Assembly: GCA_028583405.1 (NCBI GenBank)
Contig: CM053249.1
Coordinates: 35,602,628-35,666,627, forward strand
Origin: Pogonophryne albipinna
Lineage: Eukaryota > Chordata > Actinopteri > Perciformes > Artedidraconidae
Length of the DNA: 64,000 nt
Direction of reading: 5' to 3'
The first letter of the stretch is position 1, and each line of letters begins with the position of its first letter. The position numbers and the translations under genes are program-made. The notes under the pieces were generated by a model. That model was not told where the DNA came from, searched no databases, and worked only from the letters and a program-made list of their open reading frames with translations. Shown in pieces: positions 29,902-40,785 of the stretch.

Positions 29902-30246
29902 GAGAGTGGATCACATCACTCCTGTTCTGAAGTCTTTACACTGGCTTCCTGTGTGTCAAAGAATATATTTCAAAATACTGCTGCTGGTTTATAAAGCATT
30001 GAATGGTTTAGGCCCAAAATACATTTGTGACCTCCTGCTAAATTATGAACCATCCAGAACTCTCAGGTCTTCAGGGACTGGTCAGCTTTCTGTCCCCAGA
30101 GTCAGAACTAAACATAGAGAAGCAGCGTTCAGTTATTATGCTCCAAATATCTGGAACAAACTCCCTGAAACCTGCAGGTCTGCTGCAACTCTGACTACTT
30201 TTAAATCCAGACTAAAGACTTTTCTTGTTGTCGCTGCTTTTAATTG
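29902..30246 (+). pseudogene. LINE reverse transcriptase, C-terminal part
   Basis: It continues the same frame as the part before the MITE: HITPVLKSLHWLPV, FKILLLVYKALNGLGPKY, RTLRSSG, SVPRVRTKHREAAFSYYAP, and FKSRLKTFL near the stop at 30246. These are the usual C-terminal motifs of L2-type LINE proteins. A frame beginning at 29852 is an artefact that starts inside the MITE. Confidence 0.9.
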
Positions 30247-30437
30247 AACTACTCATATCTTAAACTGCACTGTAACTTTTATCCATGTATTTTTTCTTTT
30301 AATGTTTATTTTATTATCTTTTCTTTTTAATGACTGGTTTTAAATGCCATTTTCTTAATGTCTTTCATTTTTTGTAAAGCACTTTGAATTGCCTTGTGTT
30401 GAAAAGTGCTCTATAAATAAACTTGCCTTGCCTTGCC

Positions 30438-30838
30438 TCATCAAATCCAGGTCTTCAGCATTCTCTTTATCTCATCATCATCAACACCAATTTCTAGACC
30501 CTTGTGGGAACTAGTTCTCACATATTGTAGTTTTAATAGCACTGCATTTGTTTTGATAGTTGTTCCTTCTACTTTGCATAGGCACATATTTCACTCATAA
30601 AATATGGTCAGTTTATAAAATCAAAGGCTAACAGTGGAGCTAGCATTGAATCACTCTTTAACTCACCAAAACACTGTTGGTTAAGATCTATACCGTCTAC
30701 TAGGTTTGCCGACCGTGTGGATGGTATTTTAAACTTTTTAAATCACGCTTTTACTTGGAAATACTCTGCTCGTCCTCGTCTGCTTCTCGCTCCGTTTTCC
30801 TTTTGTCTCTCCTGCTGTGGCTGGTGAGCAGAGATACC
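30438..30838. other. Unassigned DNA
   Basis: No gene or element recognised between the LINE tail and the truncated TTAA element. Confidence 0.5.
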
Positions 30839-30979
30839 TTAAAGCTCACCTATTATGCTAAATGCACTTTTTGATGTCTTTTATACGTAAATATGTGTCC
30901 CCGGTGTGTAAGGAGACTCACAAAGTGTCAGAAAATAAAACCCTCTCTCTTTTCCTCCATACCCACATCTCTAAAAACG
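30839..30979. mobile_element. Truncated TTAA-flanked MITE, third copy of a local family
   Basis: It starts at TTAA (30839-30842) with AAGCTCACCTATTATGC, then joins sequence matching the right half of the elements at 46904-47422 and 47454-47932 (TACGTAAATATGTGTCC, CACAAAGTGTCAGAAAA, TCTCTTTTCCTCCATAC). It breaks off at about 30979. The match to the family is in opposite orientation to the other two copies. Confidence 0.65.
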
Positions 30980-31019
30980 GGGGAACAACTCTTCTCAGGA
31001 CTCTTTGTGTTTCTAATTT

Positions 31020-31756
31020 AGGTTGTGAGAGTGAATCTGTTATTACTTCAGTAAGGCTCTGTACAATTGTAGCTAATGGATTTCCCAGCCTTTCTGACTC
31101 TGGATCTTCTGAGGGGTTGTCCCTCCATATCAGTTTCAGATTGATTGATATTACTTTCATTCTCCTCCGGAGTGGCTTGAGTTGGCCGAATGGACACTAC
31201 TCGGGTCCTGTTCAGGTAGCTATTCTGGTTCCTGTCCAGCAGGTAGACTGTTCCCTTCATGATCAGGTGGGTTACTTTCTCCAGGGTTTCCAGTAGACAA
31301 GTTCAAATCCGAGGTTTCCACAGAGGCGTCTTCAGGGAAAGCTTCGGCTACATCTGAAGAATTTTGCTTAAAAGTAGATACCATTTCAAGAAGTTCTTCT
31401 TCAGTTTCAGCAGGGGGCTGTTCTATAGTTTCTGAGATATTATTGAAATCTACAGTCTCCAAACTTATGTTTCTGTGACCATCGTGAAAATATTAGTTTG
31501 GGTCATATTGGTATTCGTTCCCATCAGTTCCGGCTGAGCTTTCTTGTCTTGGTTGCTGTCAAGTTCTTGGCCGTCTTGGGGGCCCTTCATTTTCCACCGG
31601 GTTTAAAGGAAGGAAAACACACAGCAGCAAAAGGTCAGAGTGAAGGGTTCTTTCAGGACCTTTTCCACTTTCAGGCCTCACAACATATACTGGAATATGT
31701 CTGAAGACTATGTAATCGTCTGTCTCACAAATGTTTTTGACCATGACTCTAAACAT
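31020..31756 (-). pseudogene. Ty3/gypsy-type polyprotein C-terminal remnant
   Basis: On the minus strand the segment around 31559-31756 contains YVVRPESGKGPERTLHSDLL and a VFLPLNP motif, which fit the tail of the integrase domain of fish gypsy elements. Downstream minus-strand frames (31220-31462 and 31048-31260) are acidic, then end in PLRRSRVRKAG, a common tail of this protein. Frames differ between the pieces, so it is broken by shifts. Only the end of the polyprotein is present; no protease, reverse transcriptase or catalytic integrase core is visible. Confidence 0.6.
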
Positions 31757-32270
31757 AGAATGTGAATCTGGCTAGTGATGAACAGGTAAGCCAAATGCCA
31801 GATCGACTGGAAATCTAGGTTGTCGCTCAAACCGTAGCTTGTAAGGGCTAAACGCTCATGAACTGTTCACCGGAGCCTCACAGCTCGCAGCGGGGTTACT
31901 GCGGGGCGCATGAAGCAGACCCTTTACGCGATAGCGGAGCAAACAGGTAAAGGAGGGGCCATTGTCCACTAGTTAATCGTTTGCGGATGGCGTCATGCTC
32001 GCGGACGGATAAACATTTTGGAAACCTAAATGGGTCGCGAAATATATTTCGGCGGACGTTAATATACCTGGGCGGCCCGCCCAAGTAAAGTCTATGTGTC
32101 TATGAATTCCCATGTGGCTGAAGGTCATCATGAAGGTACAGAGGGCCTCAGCTTCTCAGGGAGCACAAGTTGATAAGACATGCTTGCACCTTCTTGTCTT
32201 CTACGGTACAATACATTGGTTCTATTCTCTCAAGATCAGAAAGATTTCAGGAAGATCTTTTCTGTTAGAT
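31757..32270. other. Unassigned, possibly element-derived
   Basis: About 31790-32100 is GC-rich and ends in GGGCGGCCCGCCCAAGTAAA, a phrase I associate with the ends of fish DNA elements. I could not find the opposite end. Confidence 0.35.
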
Positions 32271-33065
32271 CAGGGGTTCCCAACCTTTTTTCCCAAGTGC
32301 CCCCCCAAATGACTCCTGTTGGAAGTTGCACCCCCCCCCCCCCACACACACACACACACACACAAGGGGGGTGGGCGCAACAGCGGTAATTAAAGTTTAA
32401 AAGTCTCAAAATGCTACAACTACTGTCACAAACTGGATGAATGTGAATTATTTTGTTAAAGGAGGATGAACGCGTAATCAAGGAGCACTATTGGAGTGAC
32501 TTTGATGGTTATTGGACTCAGGATTAATTCATTTGGATTCCCGCTGTATGAAGAAATTAAAGGACGGTGCGGAAGTGGAAACAATTCACAAAGGGATTAA
32601 ACTGTTTAAAACACATGCTCAAAGTAAGCCGGATTTTGCCGATGTGTTTATGTGGATTCAAAAGTCGTAAATAATCTACAAAATGGAGGAGACCGATCTG
32701 ATCGGAGCAACTGTGACAAATAATCCAACTGAAACCGGCATGGACAATGACTATGTTTTAAAAATGCGCCTATCCAGACAAGCCTGGTTTGGACACTTTA
32801 CGGGCAGAAGAAACATTTCTATTAAAGAAAGAATGACACATTTCTGTCTTTTTATGCCTTTATTAGCTACTAACTTGAATTTTTATTAAAATTAATTAAT
32901 CAATTTTTGTTTATATTTTATTGTAATGTAGAGACAAGGCTTTTAGCGACAATCATGTATTACGTTACAATTATATGTAAAAAAAAAAAAGAAGTCTAAA
33001 TACGATATTTGGCCTCAAATCATCTGAGGCCTGGTACCCCCTGCGATCTTTGGCGCAGAAGGTCC
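32271..33065. mobile_element. Probable hAT remnant
   Basis: It begins CAGGGGTTCCCAACCTTTTT, a hAT-type terminus, followed by C runs and a CA tract (about 32329-32364). Near the right side CCTGGTACCCCCTGCGATC resembles the sub-terminal part of such elements. No matching right terminus or target duplication was found, so the right limit is approximate. Confidence 0.45.
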
Positions 33066-33422
33066 CTTCTGTTCAAAGTACTGTTTCATTCTGCATTCTT
33101 TAGAGTTGGATTTTTCCTCTTCAGTGTGAAGCAGCCAGAGAAGCTCTGCAAAAGTAGGTGGGGTTTGCTTCTTTTGTTCAAACTGTAGCTCTGAAATTAG
33201 AGCATTATCCAAGCAGCCTCTACACTCTACACATTCAATAGTCCTTATTTTAAAGGTCTGGGCAGCTAGTTTACACTCGGTTTAAATTCCAATGACAATG
33301 TTGAAATAAATATGAAAGTTTAAGTAATTATCCAGTTATGAGATTCCTGTTTTGTGTCATTTTTCACAGTTTGAATGTTAAACTGTAATGTTACCAGTTA
33401 TTACACCCTACACTACAGCACA
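33066..33422. other. Unassigned DNA
   Basis: Nothing recognised. Confidence 0.5.
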
Positions 33423-33982
33423 TGTGTCAAACTCAAGGCCTGAGGGCCAAATCATGCCCGTGGTGGATTTAATTTCGGCCCGCAGGATAATTTTTAATTA
33501 CTATTAGATATGGCCCGCCGGTATATTGCACGCACACCTTCACTCAATCCTGAGGATTTCCTCAGCTCAAAGCCTGAGCCCAAACATTGATGAACAAGAT
33601 GAGATGCCAAGTATCTGGCTTGAACTAGCATCACAGAGCAGCAAACTGAGTTTCAATGGATGTTTCCTTCTGCACTTTTTTTCTTGAGACAACAGGGCAT
33701 GTTTGGTTTTTTCTTTGAGGGAAATTGTTTTTTTGAAGCTGTTGTTGGCCTGTGGAAAAATTTAATGATAAGAAATTACTCCGGAAAAGCTGCTGATAAG
33801 AAATGAATGCAACTGATTATTTAATGTTTAATGTTGTTTTTATAGGCAATCATTTAAGCGTTGTTAGTTCCAGGTTTAATATAAGTTAATTTCAATACGT
33901 TTTGCAGTAAACATTGAACCAGTCCGGCCCTCGACTAGTACCGCTTTTTAAATTTTTGCCCACTGTGTATTTGAGTTTGACA
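33423..33982. mobile_element. hAT-like element with TGTCAAACTCA ends
   Basis: The left end TGTGTCAAACTCAAGGCCTG and the right end read inward TGTCAAACTCAAATACACAG are inverted copies for the TGTCAAACTCA core. GGCCC and GGCCAAAT motifs near the left end and AGTCCGGCCCTCGA near the right add inverted similarity. This is the usual form of a degraded hAT-Charlie-type miniature. The target duplication is not clear. Confidence 0.65.
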
Positions 33983-34079
33983 GTAAGTAAGTGCAGTATT
34001 TAAAATGTTTTCTTAACATACCTGACAATTTACTGGTCAGATTTACTGGGATTAGGTTAGTCCAAATAGATGTTTTGTT

Positions 34080-34500
34080 AGGGCTGTACAAGGGCGTGGA
34101 ATCAAATGCACGATGCAGAGACAAACAAAGTATCAAAATAAAGTGTTTTAATGTAGACAGGTCATAACACACTGAATACATAAAGCAACAAAACAAAAAC
34201 TACTAATACACTAATCTAACTCTATGGACGATAACTCTATGGACAATGACAAAAGGATTTTACGCAGGAAGGCTTGGAACACACAAGACAATCTGACAAC
34301 GAGACAGGGGAAGACGAGAACTATATATACTAGACAGACGACACCAGGTGAAGACAATTAGACAATCACAACCGTGGGAAAACAGACAAGGCAGGAAACG
34401 TACTTTAGACACATGAGGGTAGACAAGACTATCAAAATAAAACAGGAACCTATCTAAACACATAACATGAAACCTAAACTAGGGAACAATCTTAGCAGAG
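34080..34500 (-). mobile_element. Possible LTR of a gypsy-type element
   Basis: Read on the minus strand, this has an LTR-like layout: a GTTTTCCC / CACCTGGTGTCG region, a TATATA box-like motif (TAGTATATATAG), an AATAAA-like AACACTTTATTTTG area and a terminal CTGCATCGTGCATTTGATTCC. Similar phrases recur at 36390-38077 and 40705-41386, but the three are not copies of one LTR. It could be a solo LTR. No flanking duplication was established. Confidence 0.4.
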
Positions 34501-35205
34501 CTGTCTACGCACAACATGTTTCTGTCCAAGCGAAATTATCCAGGTAATCATAATTTTTTCCCTTTGAGAAATGTAACTATTCTATTCACTGCATATATTT
34601 CCAGGTTTTGCCTGTGTGACACTCGGGGGTATTGTATTTTTTATAGCAAAAAACTGTCTAATAATTGTTGAACAGATGTAGGTGTTGGAGAGTGGGATCC
34701 GTCAGAGCTCATAAAATTAAATTAGCATGTTAACCCTGCTACGCCTGGGAATGTTGAGGGAGGGGCGACTGCAGGGGAACACTGACTGAATGGACTCACG
34801 GTCGGGATCATCAAGGCGGACTGGAGCGGGGGCAGCCTGGGAGGAAGGAAATTGAAATGGGCTCTATGTGACATCCCATAAGCACTGAACATACATGTGC
34901 TCTGTATGTATGATAATACCCATCCTTTCTACATGCATGAAATTATCTCAGCTCCCCCATACACACAGGACTCTCATGACTAACGTTTGTAGAATAGAAA
35001 CCTTTGGAGGAAGTATGTGACACCACTGCTGACAGGAAGTCTCAATAAAAGAAACAGAAACAAGTCATGGTATATCCTGTCTACAATCACATGCAGATCG
35101 CTCACCTAAAATCCAGGACCACCATAGTATGTATCCAAATCCTGGATTGGTTCCCTGAACTGGGAAACTTGAGTTGGTCTGCATCCTGTGAATTATGTTG
35201 TAAAG
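34501..35205. other. Unassigned DNA
   Basis: No gene. About 34670-34870 is repeat-free and balanced, a weak candidate for conserved non-coding DNA. Confidence 0.4.
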
Positions 35206-36284
35206 CAGGGGTGGGGAATCTCCGGCCTCCGGGCCGTATACGGCCCGCGAGACAATTTGGTACGGCCCTCGAGGTAATTTATAAACACACGCAAAAAAGA
35301 AAAAAATGTAAGAAATCTAGCCCGCAAAAAAATTAAACAAGCGAGTGCCTGTTTTTCCTGGCCAAGATCAGGGTCCTTGAACACAACACGAGCCTAACGT
35401 GTCATCACGTGGTATATGTCTCGACTGACAGGGGTGCAGTTCTGACGGAGAGCACCAGAACGCCACTCCAGCACTTCAGAAATTGCAGTACTACCGATAA
35501 GGAGCCGTACACTTGCCGCAGTTTCTGCGTGGCTGTGTCTTTAGTTGAAAGCCCAGTGGCAATTTGTTCATCTGTCATGCCGATCATACAGTCAATAACT
35601 TTGTTGTTATTAGCATCTGGTTAGCTAGCTATGCTAACGAATATAAGACGCTTTTTCTACAACCAGTGAGGTAAAGGCACATCTTTATATGATCATTATA
35701 GTTATCAAAAAACAAGAGAATAAAGTAAACAGGTATAAAATACTATATGACATTAAAAAAAAGTTGTTATTAATAAAGAAGAATACAGTTTGAAAGGGGA
35801 GTGATTTGTCAAATATTCATAAAGAAAAATAAATCTGCTTCCAGTTCTGTTTCATATGGGTGTTGAGAGATGTATCCATAGATCTCCTAATTTTGCTCTC
35901 AAAGTGCACCAGATTGATGCTCTTAACTTCAACATTTAAAAAAAAATCTTCCCGGGGGAGCATGCCCCCGGACCCCCCTAGAGGAGGTTAGGTCCCCCCC
36001 CCCCACTTAAATCATGTTCACATGGATAGGAAACTAAATACATTTGCACACATCTTGTGTCCATATCTTTCTGTTTTGGTGGTCACGCCACACCGTGCAC
36101 GTGCATGCATACGCGAGTCATGGTGAGATATCTGGATTAAGAGGTTGCTTTTTCTTTGCACAGCATGAAATGAATGGGCTGTGATTTTAGTTTTTTTAAG
36201 CAGAGATCAATAATTTGTACGGCCCTCTGAGGATATTGTAAAAATTGAAATGGCCCTTGAGAGGAAAAAGGTTCCCCACCCCTG
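35206..36284. mobile_element. hAT transposon, non-autonomous, 1,079 bp
   Basis: A perfect 8-bp target duplication TTGTAAAG flanks it (35198-35205 and 36285-36292). Ends CAGGGGTGGGGAA are inverted copies, followed on the left by CGGGCCGTATACGGCCCGCG, a palindromic stretch typical of these elements. No transposase frame. The left half matches a second, reversed copy at 41927-44387. The right half carries the shared module (about 35783-36000). Confidence 0.95.
35783..36000. repeat. Shared hAT-internal module, copy 2
   Basis: It runs from GAATACAGTTTGAAAGG through GTATCCATAGATCTCC to CCCCCGGACCCCCCTAGAGG, matching the modules in the hATs at 16213-17761 and 48118-61509. The three host elements have different termini. 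Confidence 0.78.
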
Positions 36285-36746
36285 TTGTAAAGGGAAGAAT
36301 AATTAAATCACATATTGATCAGTTGGTAATCTTATTGACTAATACGTTGGAGTTAAACAATGTCAGGGGGTGCAATGTAACAAAAACTTGTCAGGACCGT
36401 GATACAAATACTTGGACTCAAATGCAACGACTCAAGATAAAGTTCAAACATCTAAAAAACTATTTACTTTAACCCTCTGGAGTCTAAGGGTATTCTCTCC
36501 TTAAATCACCTTTTAAATGTATTTGTTGTAGAAATGCAAGTTACTCACCTTAGAGCACAGTGTGATGAGATAATTAGCTCTAAAGCTGAAAACTACACAT
36601 CCAATTTTTGGAAATGTTCCACATTTTTTTGGTGTTTTAGATTTGGTTTACCAAAGTCTAAAGGTTAAAAAAAAGTAGTGTTATATATGAATAACACTTT
36701 ATATAAGTGTGTAATTCATGTCTAAAATGAAAATGCTTGTGTCTTG

Positions 36747-37455
36747 TTTAGTCCGTTTGAATCGATCCCTGGAGCGTGTAACCCCTTGGTGCGGTTCGTT
36801 TGGGTTGGTGTGAACGCAGTCCGAGACCTCTGATGTGAACTAAAGAAACAGACTCTGACGCTTGCTAGTGAACTCTGGAGCGGATCATCGCTGGTGCAAA
36901 CGCAGTCTGCACCAAAACACAGGAAGCATAGTATTTACGAGTCACAAGAACGCGGATGTCTTCATTTCTTTAGCGCAAGAGTGGAGCAGAATGGATTTAA
37001 CCGGAGTGTTGAACAGTGTCGTGTAAAAGTAAAAAGTTCCGTCAACTATACAAAAAAGTGCACGGCACGCTGCAGAAAAGTGGCAGCTCCCCCAATATTA
37101 AAGACATATATATTTTGTATCTAGGCTGTGTGTAACATACCTATTTGGTCATGCTTTAATTCATTCTGAAATCATTCATTCATTCACAGATATATAAACA
37201 ACTACAAACATAAGCTAGGCTATATTTGCTTTTGTGACTGCTAACCTCAATACAGCAGAGTACAGCGTTTTTACCCCCTTAATGTCTGACTAATGGTTGA
37301 ACAGCGTTCCCGTGCACATGACTTTTGTTTACAGTTTATAGTCCGTTTGAGGTTTGCCTGTGTGAACGCAAACCGAACCTTCTGAAAAATGAAACAATGT
37401 AACAAACTGTCGTCTGGTGCGCACTAAAAAGCGGACTATTAGGTGGGAATGCGAC
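36747..37455. mobile_element. Inverted-repeat element, AGTCCG family, copy 1
   Basis: The interior and right end (GTCGTCTGGTGCGCACTAAA, GCGGACTATTAGGTGGGAAT) match, in reverse, the left end of the element at 59788-60572. The left end TTAGTCCGTTTGAATCG lacks the ATTCACACC tip seen in the other copy and is probably truncated or diverged. GAACGCAGTCCGAGACCTCTG recurs in both copies. No coding capacity. Confidence 0.7.
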
Positions 37456-37551
37456 CTAAATAAACTTAACTGTGGGAAAAAACAAAGGTTCTTGCTTCAA
37501 AATGCTCTCTTGTCTGCAGATGAAACAAGATGAACTGGCACAAGACACAGG

Positions 37552-37945
37552 GGGTGTTTCTCAATGTCGAGTAAAGCTGCTCCAGAGCCACTATTTCAAG
37601 CATACTACGTCATCGACTGCCGCCGAAGGACTGTTCCAATGTCCAGCATACTTGGAATTCTACTGAGCCCGGCGTACTTCGTAGCGAGACATTTCGAGGC
37701 TGCACATGTGTAGACTCCGCGGTCTTAAAATCCCCACAATGCTTTGCGCACGGACCAATTTCTCAAATCTTTGGCAGAAATCACGCTCCATTTAAGGCGG
37801 GGCCTCGCATATGACGCACACCTGTTAGCCTGTTCCACAATTCTTCGTATTCCGAGGCTAGGAAAGATTCTTGCCTCACTTCTGAAGCAAGTGACTCGGA
37901 AGACATGTGCTACCAAGAAAGCGTCCTCGACATTGAGAAACACCC
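37552..37945. mobile_element. 394-bp MITE with perfect 20-bp ends
   Basis: Ends GGGTGTTTCTCAATGTCGAG are identical inverted copies. AGG lies outside both ends (37549-37551 and 37946-37948), which may be a 3-bp target duplication. The perfect ends suggest it is young compared with its neighbours. The superfamily is not certain; the length and 3-bp target fit a Harbinger-like miniature. Confidence 0.85.
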
Positions 37946-38099
37946 AGGGAGATGAGGACTATATACAAAAGGTAATGGGACACAGGTGGCAACAATCAAG
38001 GGAGGGGCTGACAATCTCACAGGCGGGAAAACACACAATGGCAGGAATTAAAGGGCTCTGAAGGAAAGTTAAGTACAAAAAAAACTAGGGCCAAAAGGG

Positions 38100-40590
38100 T
38101 GGGTGGAGGGGGTCTGGAGGACGGGTTTGGGCTGACAGCCCAGGGGCACAGCGGAGGACCCGGGGGCAAGGCAGAGTTCGAGAAGGTGTTCTCGGGCGGA
38201 CGGCCCGGGGGCAAGGCAGAGTCCATGGTGGGAGTCTCGGGCGGACGGCCCGGGGGCAAGGCAGAATTCAAAAAGGGGCGAAGGCCACATCGGGCAAACT
38301 CAGGGGGCCGGGCATGAGGGCGAAGGCAGCGGCTGGAAGAGTCAGGGGGCCGGGCTCGAGGGCAAAGACTGCGGCACTCAGGGGGCCGGGCTCGAGGGTG
38401 AAGGCCGCGGCTGGGGAACTCAGGGGGCCGGGCACAAGGTCGGGCCAGAAGGCGGCGACGGGACAGCTCCGGAGGACGGGCAGGAAGGCAGCGCCAGGAC
38501 AGCTCCGGAGGACGGGCAGGAAGGCAGCGCCAGGACAGCTCCAGAGGACAGGCAGGAAGACGGCGTAGGCCGCGATCGGACCCCTCCATTGTCAGCTGGA
38601 TCGCCAGAGCACTGGGATCGAGAGCAGGAGCTGGTGGAACCCCTTGCGGGTCAGGCGTAGACGGGACCCTGGATGGAAAATGGGTTGGTGTCAGCGGGAC
38701 CCCAAACAGGACAGGACAAGACTTTGGCGGGACCCCCTCTGGAACAGGTATCGGCGGGACCACCAACAGGAGAGGACAGGGAGTTGGCAGGACCCCCGGC
38801 GGAACAGGTGTCAGCGGGATAATCACCGGTGTTGCCGGGACAGGTGTTCAGGATGAAACAAGGGCTGGTGTCGGCAGCACCCTCGGCGTAGCAAGTGTCG
38901 GCGGGACCCCCAACAGGACAGGATATGGTGTTGGCAGAAAACCTGGCAGAGCAGGTGTCGGCGGGACCCCCAACAGGACAGGATATGGTGTTGGCAGGAA
39001 ATCCGGCGGATCAGGTATCGGCGGGACCCCCAACAGGACAGGATCTGGTGTTGGCAGGAAACCCGGCGGAGCAGGTGTCGGCGGGACCCCCAACAGGACA
39101 GGATCTGGTGTTGGCAGGAAATCCGGGGGACCCCCAATGAAACAGGACATGGGGTTGGCAGAACCCCCGTCGAAACAGGTGTCGGCTGGACCTCCAACGG
39201 TACAGGACATGGAGTTGGCAGGACCCCCGACGAAACAGGTGTCGGCTGGACCCCCAACGGCACAGGACATGGGGTTGGCAGGACCCCCGGCAGAACAGTA
39301 GTCTGCGGGACCCCCAACGGAACAGGACATGGGGTTGGCAGGACCCCCGGCAGAACAGTAGTCAGCGGGACCCCCAACAGAACAGGACATGGGGTTGGTA
39401 GGACCCCCGGCAGAACAGTAGTCGGCGGGACCCCCAACGGCACAGGACATAGAGTAGGGACTTGAGTAGGGACTAGAGAAGGGACATGAGATGGGACTTG
39501 AGAGGGAACTCGAGAGGTGACTTGAGAGGGGACTCGAGAGGGACCTGGAGAGGGGACTCGAGGGGGAACTCGAGAGGAGACTAGAGAGGTGACTCGAGAG
39601 GGGACCTGAGAAGGAACTCGAGAGGGGACTCAAGAGGAGACTCGAGAGGAGACTCGAGAGGTGACTTGAGAGGGGACTCGAGAGGGAACTTGAGAGGGAA
39701 CTCGAGAGGTGACTTGAAAGGGAACTCGAGAGGAGACTCGAGAGGGAACTTGAGACGTGACTTGAAAGGGGAGAAGAGACTCGAGAGGGGACCTGAGAAG
39801 GAACTTGAGAGGGGACTCCAGAGGAGACTCGAGAGGGGACTCGAGAGGTGACTTGAAAGAGAACTCGAGAGGGAACTCGAGAGGTGACTTGAAAGGGAAC
39901 TCGAGAGGAGACTCGAGAGGGAACTTGAGAGGTGACTTGAGAGGGGACTCGAGACGTGACTTGAAAGGGGACTAGAGAAGAGACTCGAGAGGGGACCTGA
40001 GAAGGAACTTGAGAGGGGACTCGAGAGGTGACTCGAGAGGAGACTCGAGAGGAGACTTGAGAGGGAACTCGAGAGGAGACTCGAGAGGTGACTTGAGAGG
40101 GGACTCGAGAGGGAACTTGAGAGGGAACTCGAGAGGTGACTTGAAAGGGAACTCGAGAGGAGACTCGAGAGGGAACTTGAGAGGTGACTTGAGAGGGGAC
40201 TCGAGACGTGACTTGAAAGGGGACTAGAGAAGAGACTCGAGAGGGGACCTGAGAAGGAACTTGAGAGGGGACTCGAGAGGAGACTCGAGAGGAGACTTGA
40301 GAGGGTCGGTACACCGACAGAACACGGGGGGTTGGCGTCGGCCGGTACGCCGACAGAACACGGGGAGCTGGCGTCGGCCGGAGAGCCAACAGGTGACGAG
40401 GTGCTGGAGTCGGCCGGTACGCCGACAGGACACAGGGAGCTGACGTCGGCCGGAGAGCCAACAGGTGACGAGGAGCCGGAGTCGGGACCATGGCTGCTGG
40501 GCCCAGTACTTCAGCCGGAACCATGGCTGGAACTGGAGCTGGGACCATGGCTGCTGGGACCGGAACAGAGGCCTGGACCATGTCTGTTCT
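38100..40590. repeat. GC-rich tandem-repeat block, units of 12, 36 and 60 bp
   Basis: Several arrays lie side by side. About 38140-38560 has units rich in GGCCCGGGGGCAAGGCAGA and CAGGGGGCCGGGC. About 38890-39120 and 39130-39450 are near-perfect 60-bp units (ACCCCCAACAGGACAGGA core). About 39460-40310 is a 12-bp unit (GAGAGGGGACTC and variants). About 40315-40480 has a 36-bp unit (GTCGGCCGG core). About 40485-40570 repeats ACCATGGCTG. All main unit lengths are multiples of three, so long frames remain open on the minus strand. Confidence 0.93.
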
Positions 40591-40785
40591 GCTGAACACT
40601 GGACGCTCCCCTCCACCTACCATAGCAGCAAGCCAAAGAAAAGGTAAAACTAAGTAACTCCACCTCAAATGGATCTGCTGGGCCCATCTTTGGTTAGATC
40701 CTTCTGTCAAGGTAGAGCGAAGCTGACAGGACCCAAATGCAGATTTCACAGAAAATTCCTTTATTTCAAGGTTAAATGGAAACAA
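38848..40785 (-). other. 645-codon open frame across tandem repeats
   Basis: The minus-strand frame runs unbroken through the 36-, 12- and 60-bp arrays. Its protein shows four-residue repeats of the VPSR / VSSQ type (about residues 145-420), 20-residue repeats containing SVGGPADYCSAGG (about 450-550) and then PTPDPVLLGVPPT repeats. It starts inside the possible LTR and crosses the leader, so the start is not that of a natural gene. A second long repeat frame overlaps (38823-39443). Most likely it is open because units are multiples of three and lack stops. A repeat-protein gene carried by a retroelement is a less likely alternative. Confidence 0.4.

Larger units (their letters stand above)
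28292..30437 (+). mobile_element. 5'-truncated L2/CR1-type LINE, interrupted by a MITE
   Basis: A non-LTR retrotransposon whose reverse transcriptase gene reads on the plus strand from about 28292. The endonuclease and the start of the reverse transcriptase are missing, as usual for 5'-truncated LINEs. Coding sequence ends at about 30246 and is followed by a 3' UTR ending in CTTGCCTTGCCTTGCC (to about 30437), a short tandem tail typical of L2. A 594-bp Harbinger MITE interrupts it at 29305-29898. Apart from that insertion I see one nonsense codon. Confidence 0.92.
36390..38077 (-). mobile_element. LTR-like sequence interrupted by MITEs
   Basis: Read on the minus strand, pieces form an LTR-like sequence: CCTGTGTCCCATTACC, a TTGTATATAG box-like motif, TTTTTTCCCACAGTTAAG, then ATTTGAGTCCAAGTATTTG and a CCTGACA end at about 36390. 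It is split by a MITE at 37552-37945 and by a second inverted-repeat element at about 36747-37455. It resembles the LTR-like segments at 34080-34500 and 40705-41386 in layout, not in sequence. An AACCCTCTGGAGTC motif at about 36473 may mark another small element. Confidence 0.4.

Noticed and set aside
29852..30247. 131-codon frame as a gene with its own start
   Set aside because: The start codon is inside the MITE; the rest is the LINE C-terminus.
30862..31296. 144-codon plus-strand frame
   Set aside because: It crosses from a truncated MITE into the antisense of a gypsy remnant.
38017..38826. 269-codon Pro/Arg-rich minus-strand frame
   Set aside because: It runs from the LTR-like sequence into GC-rich tandem repeats; composition and repetition explain the open frame.
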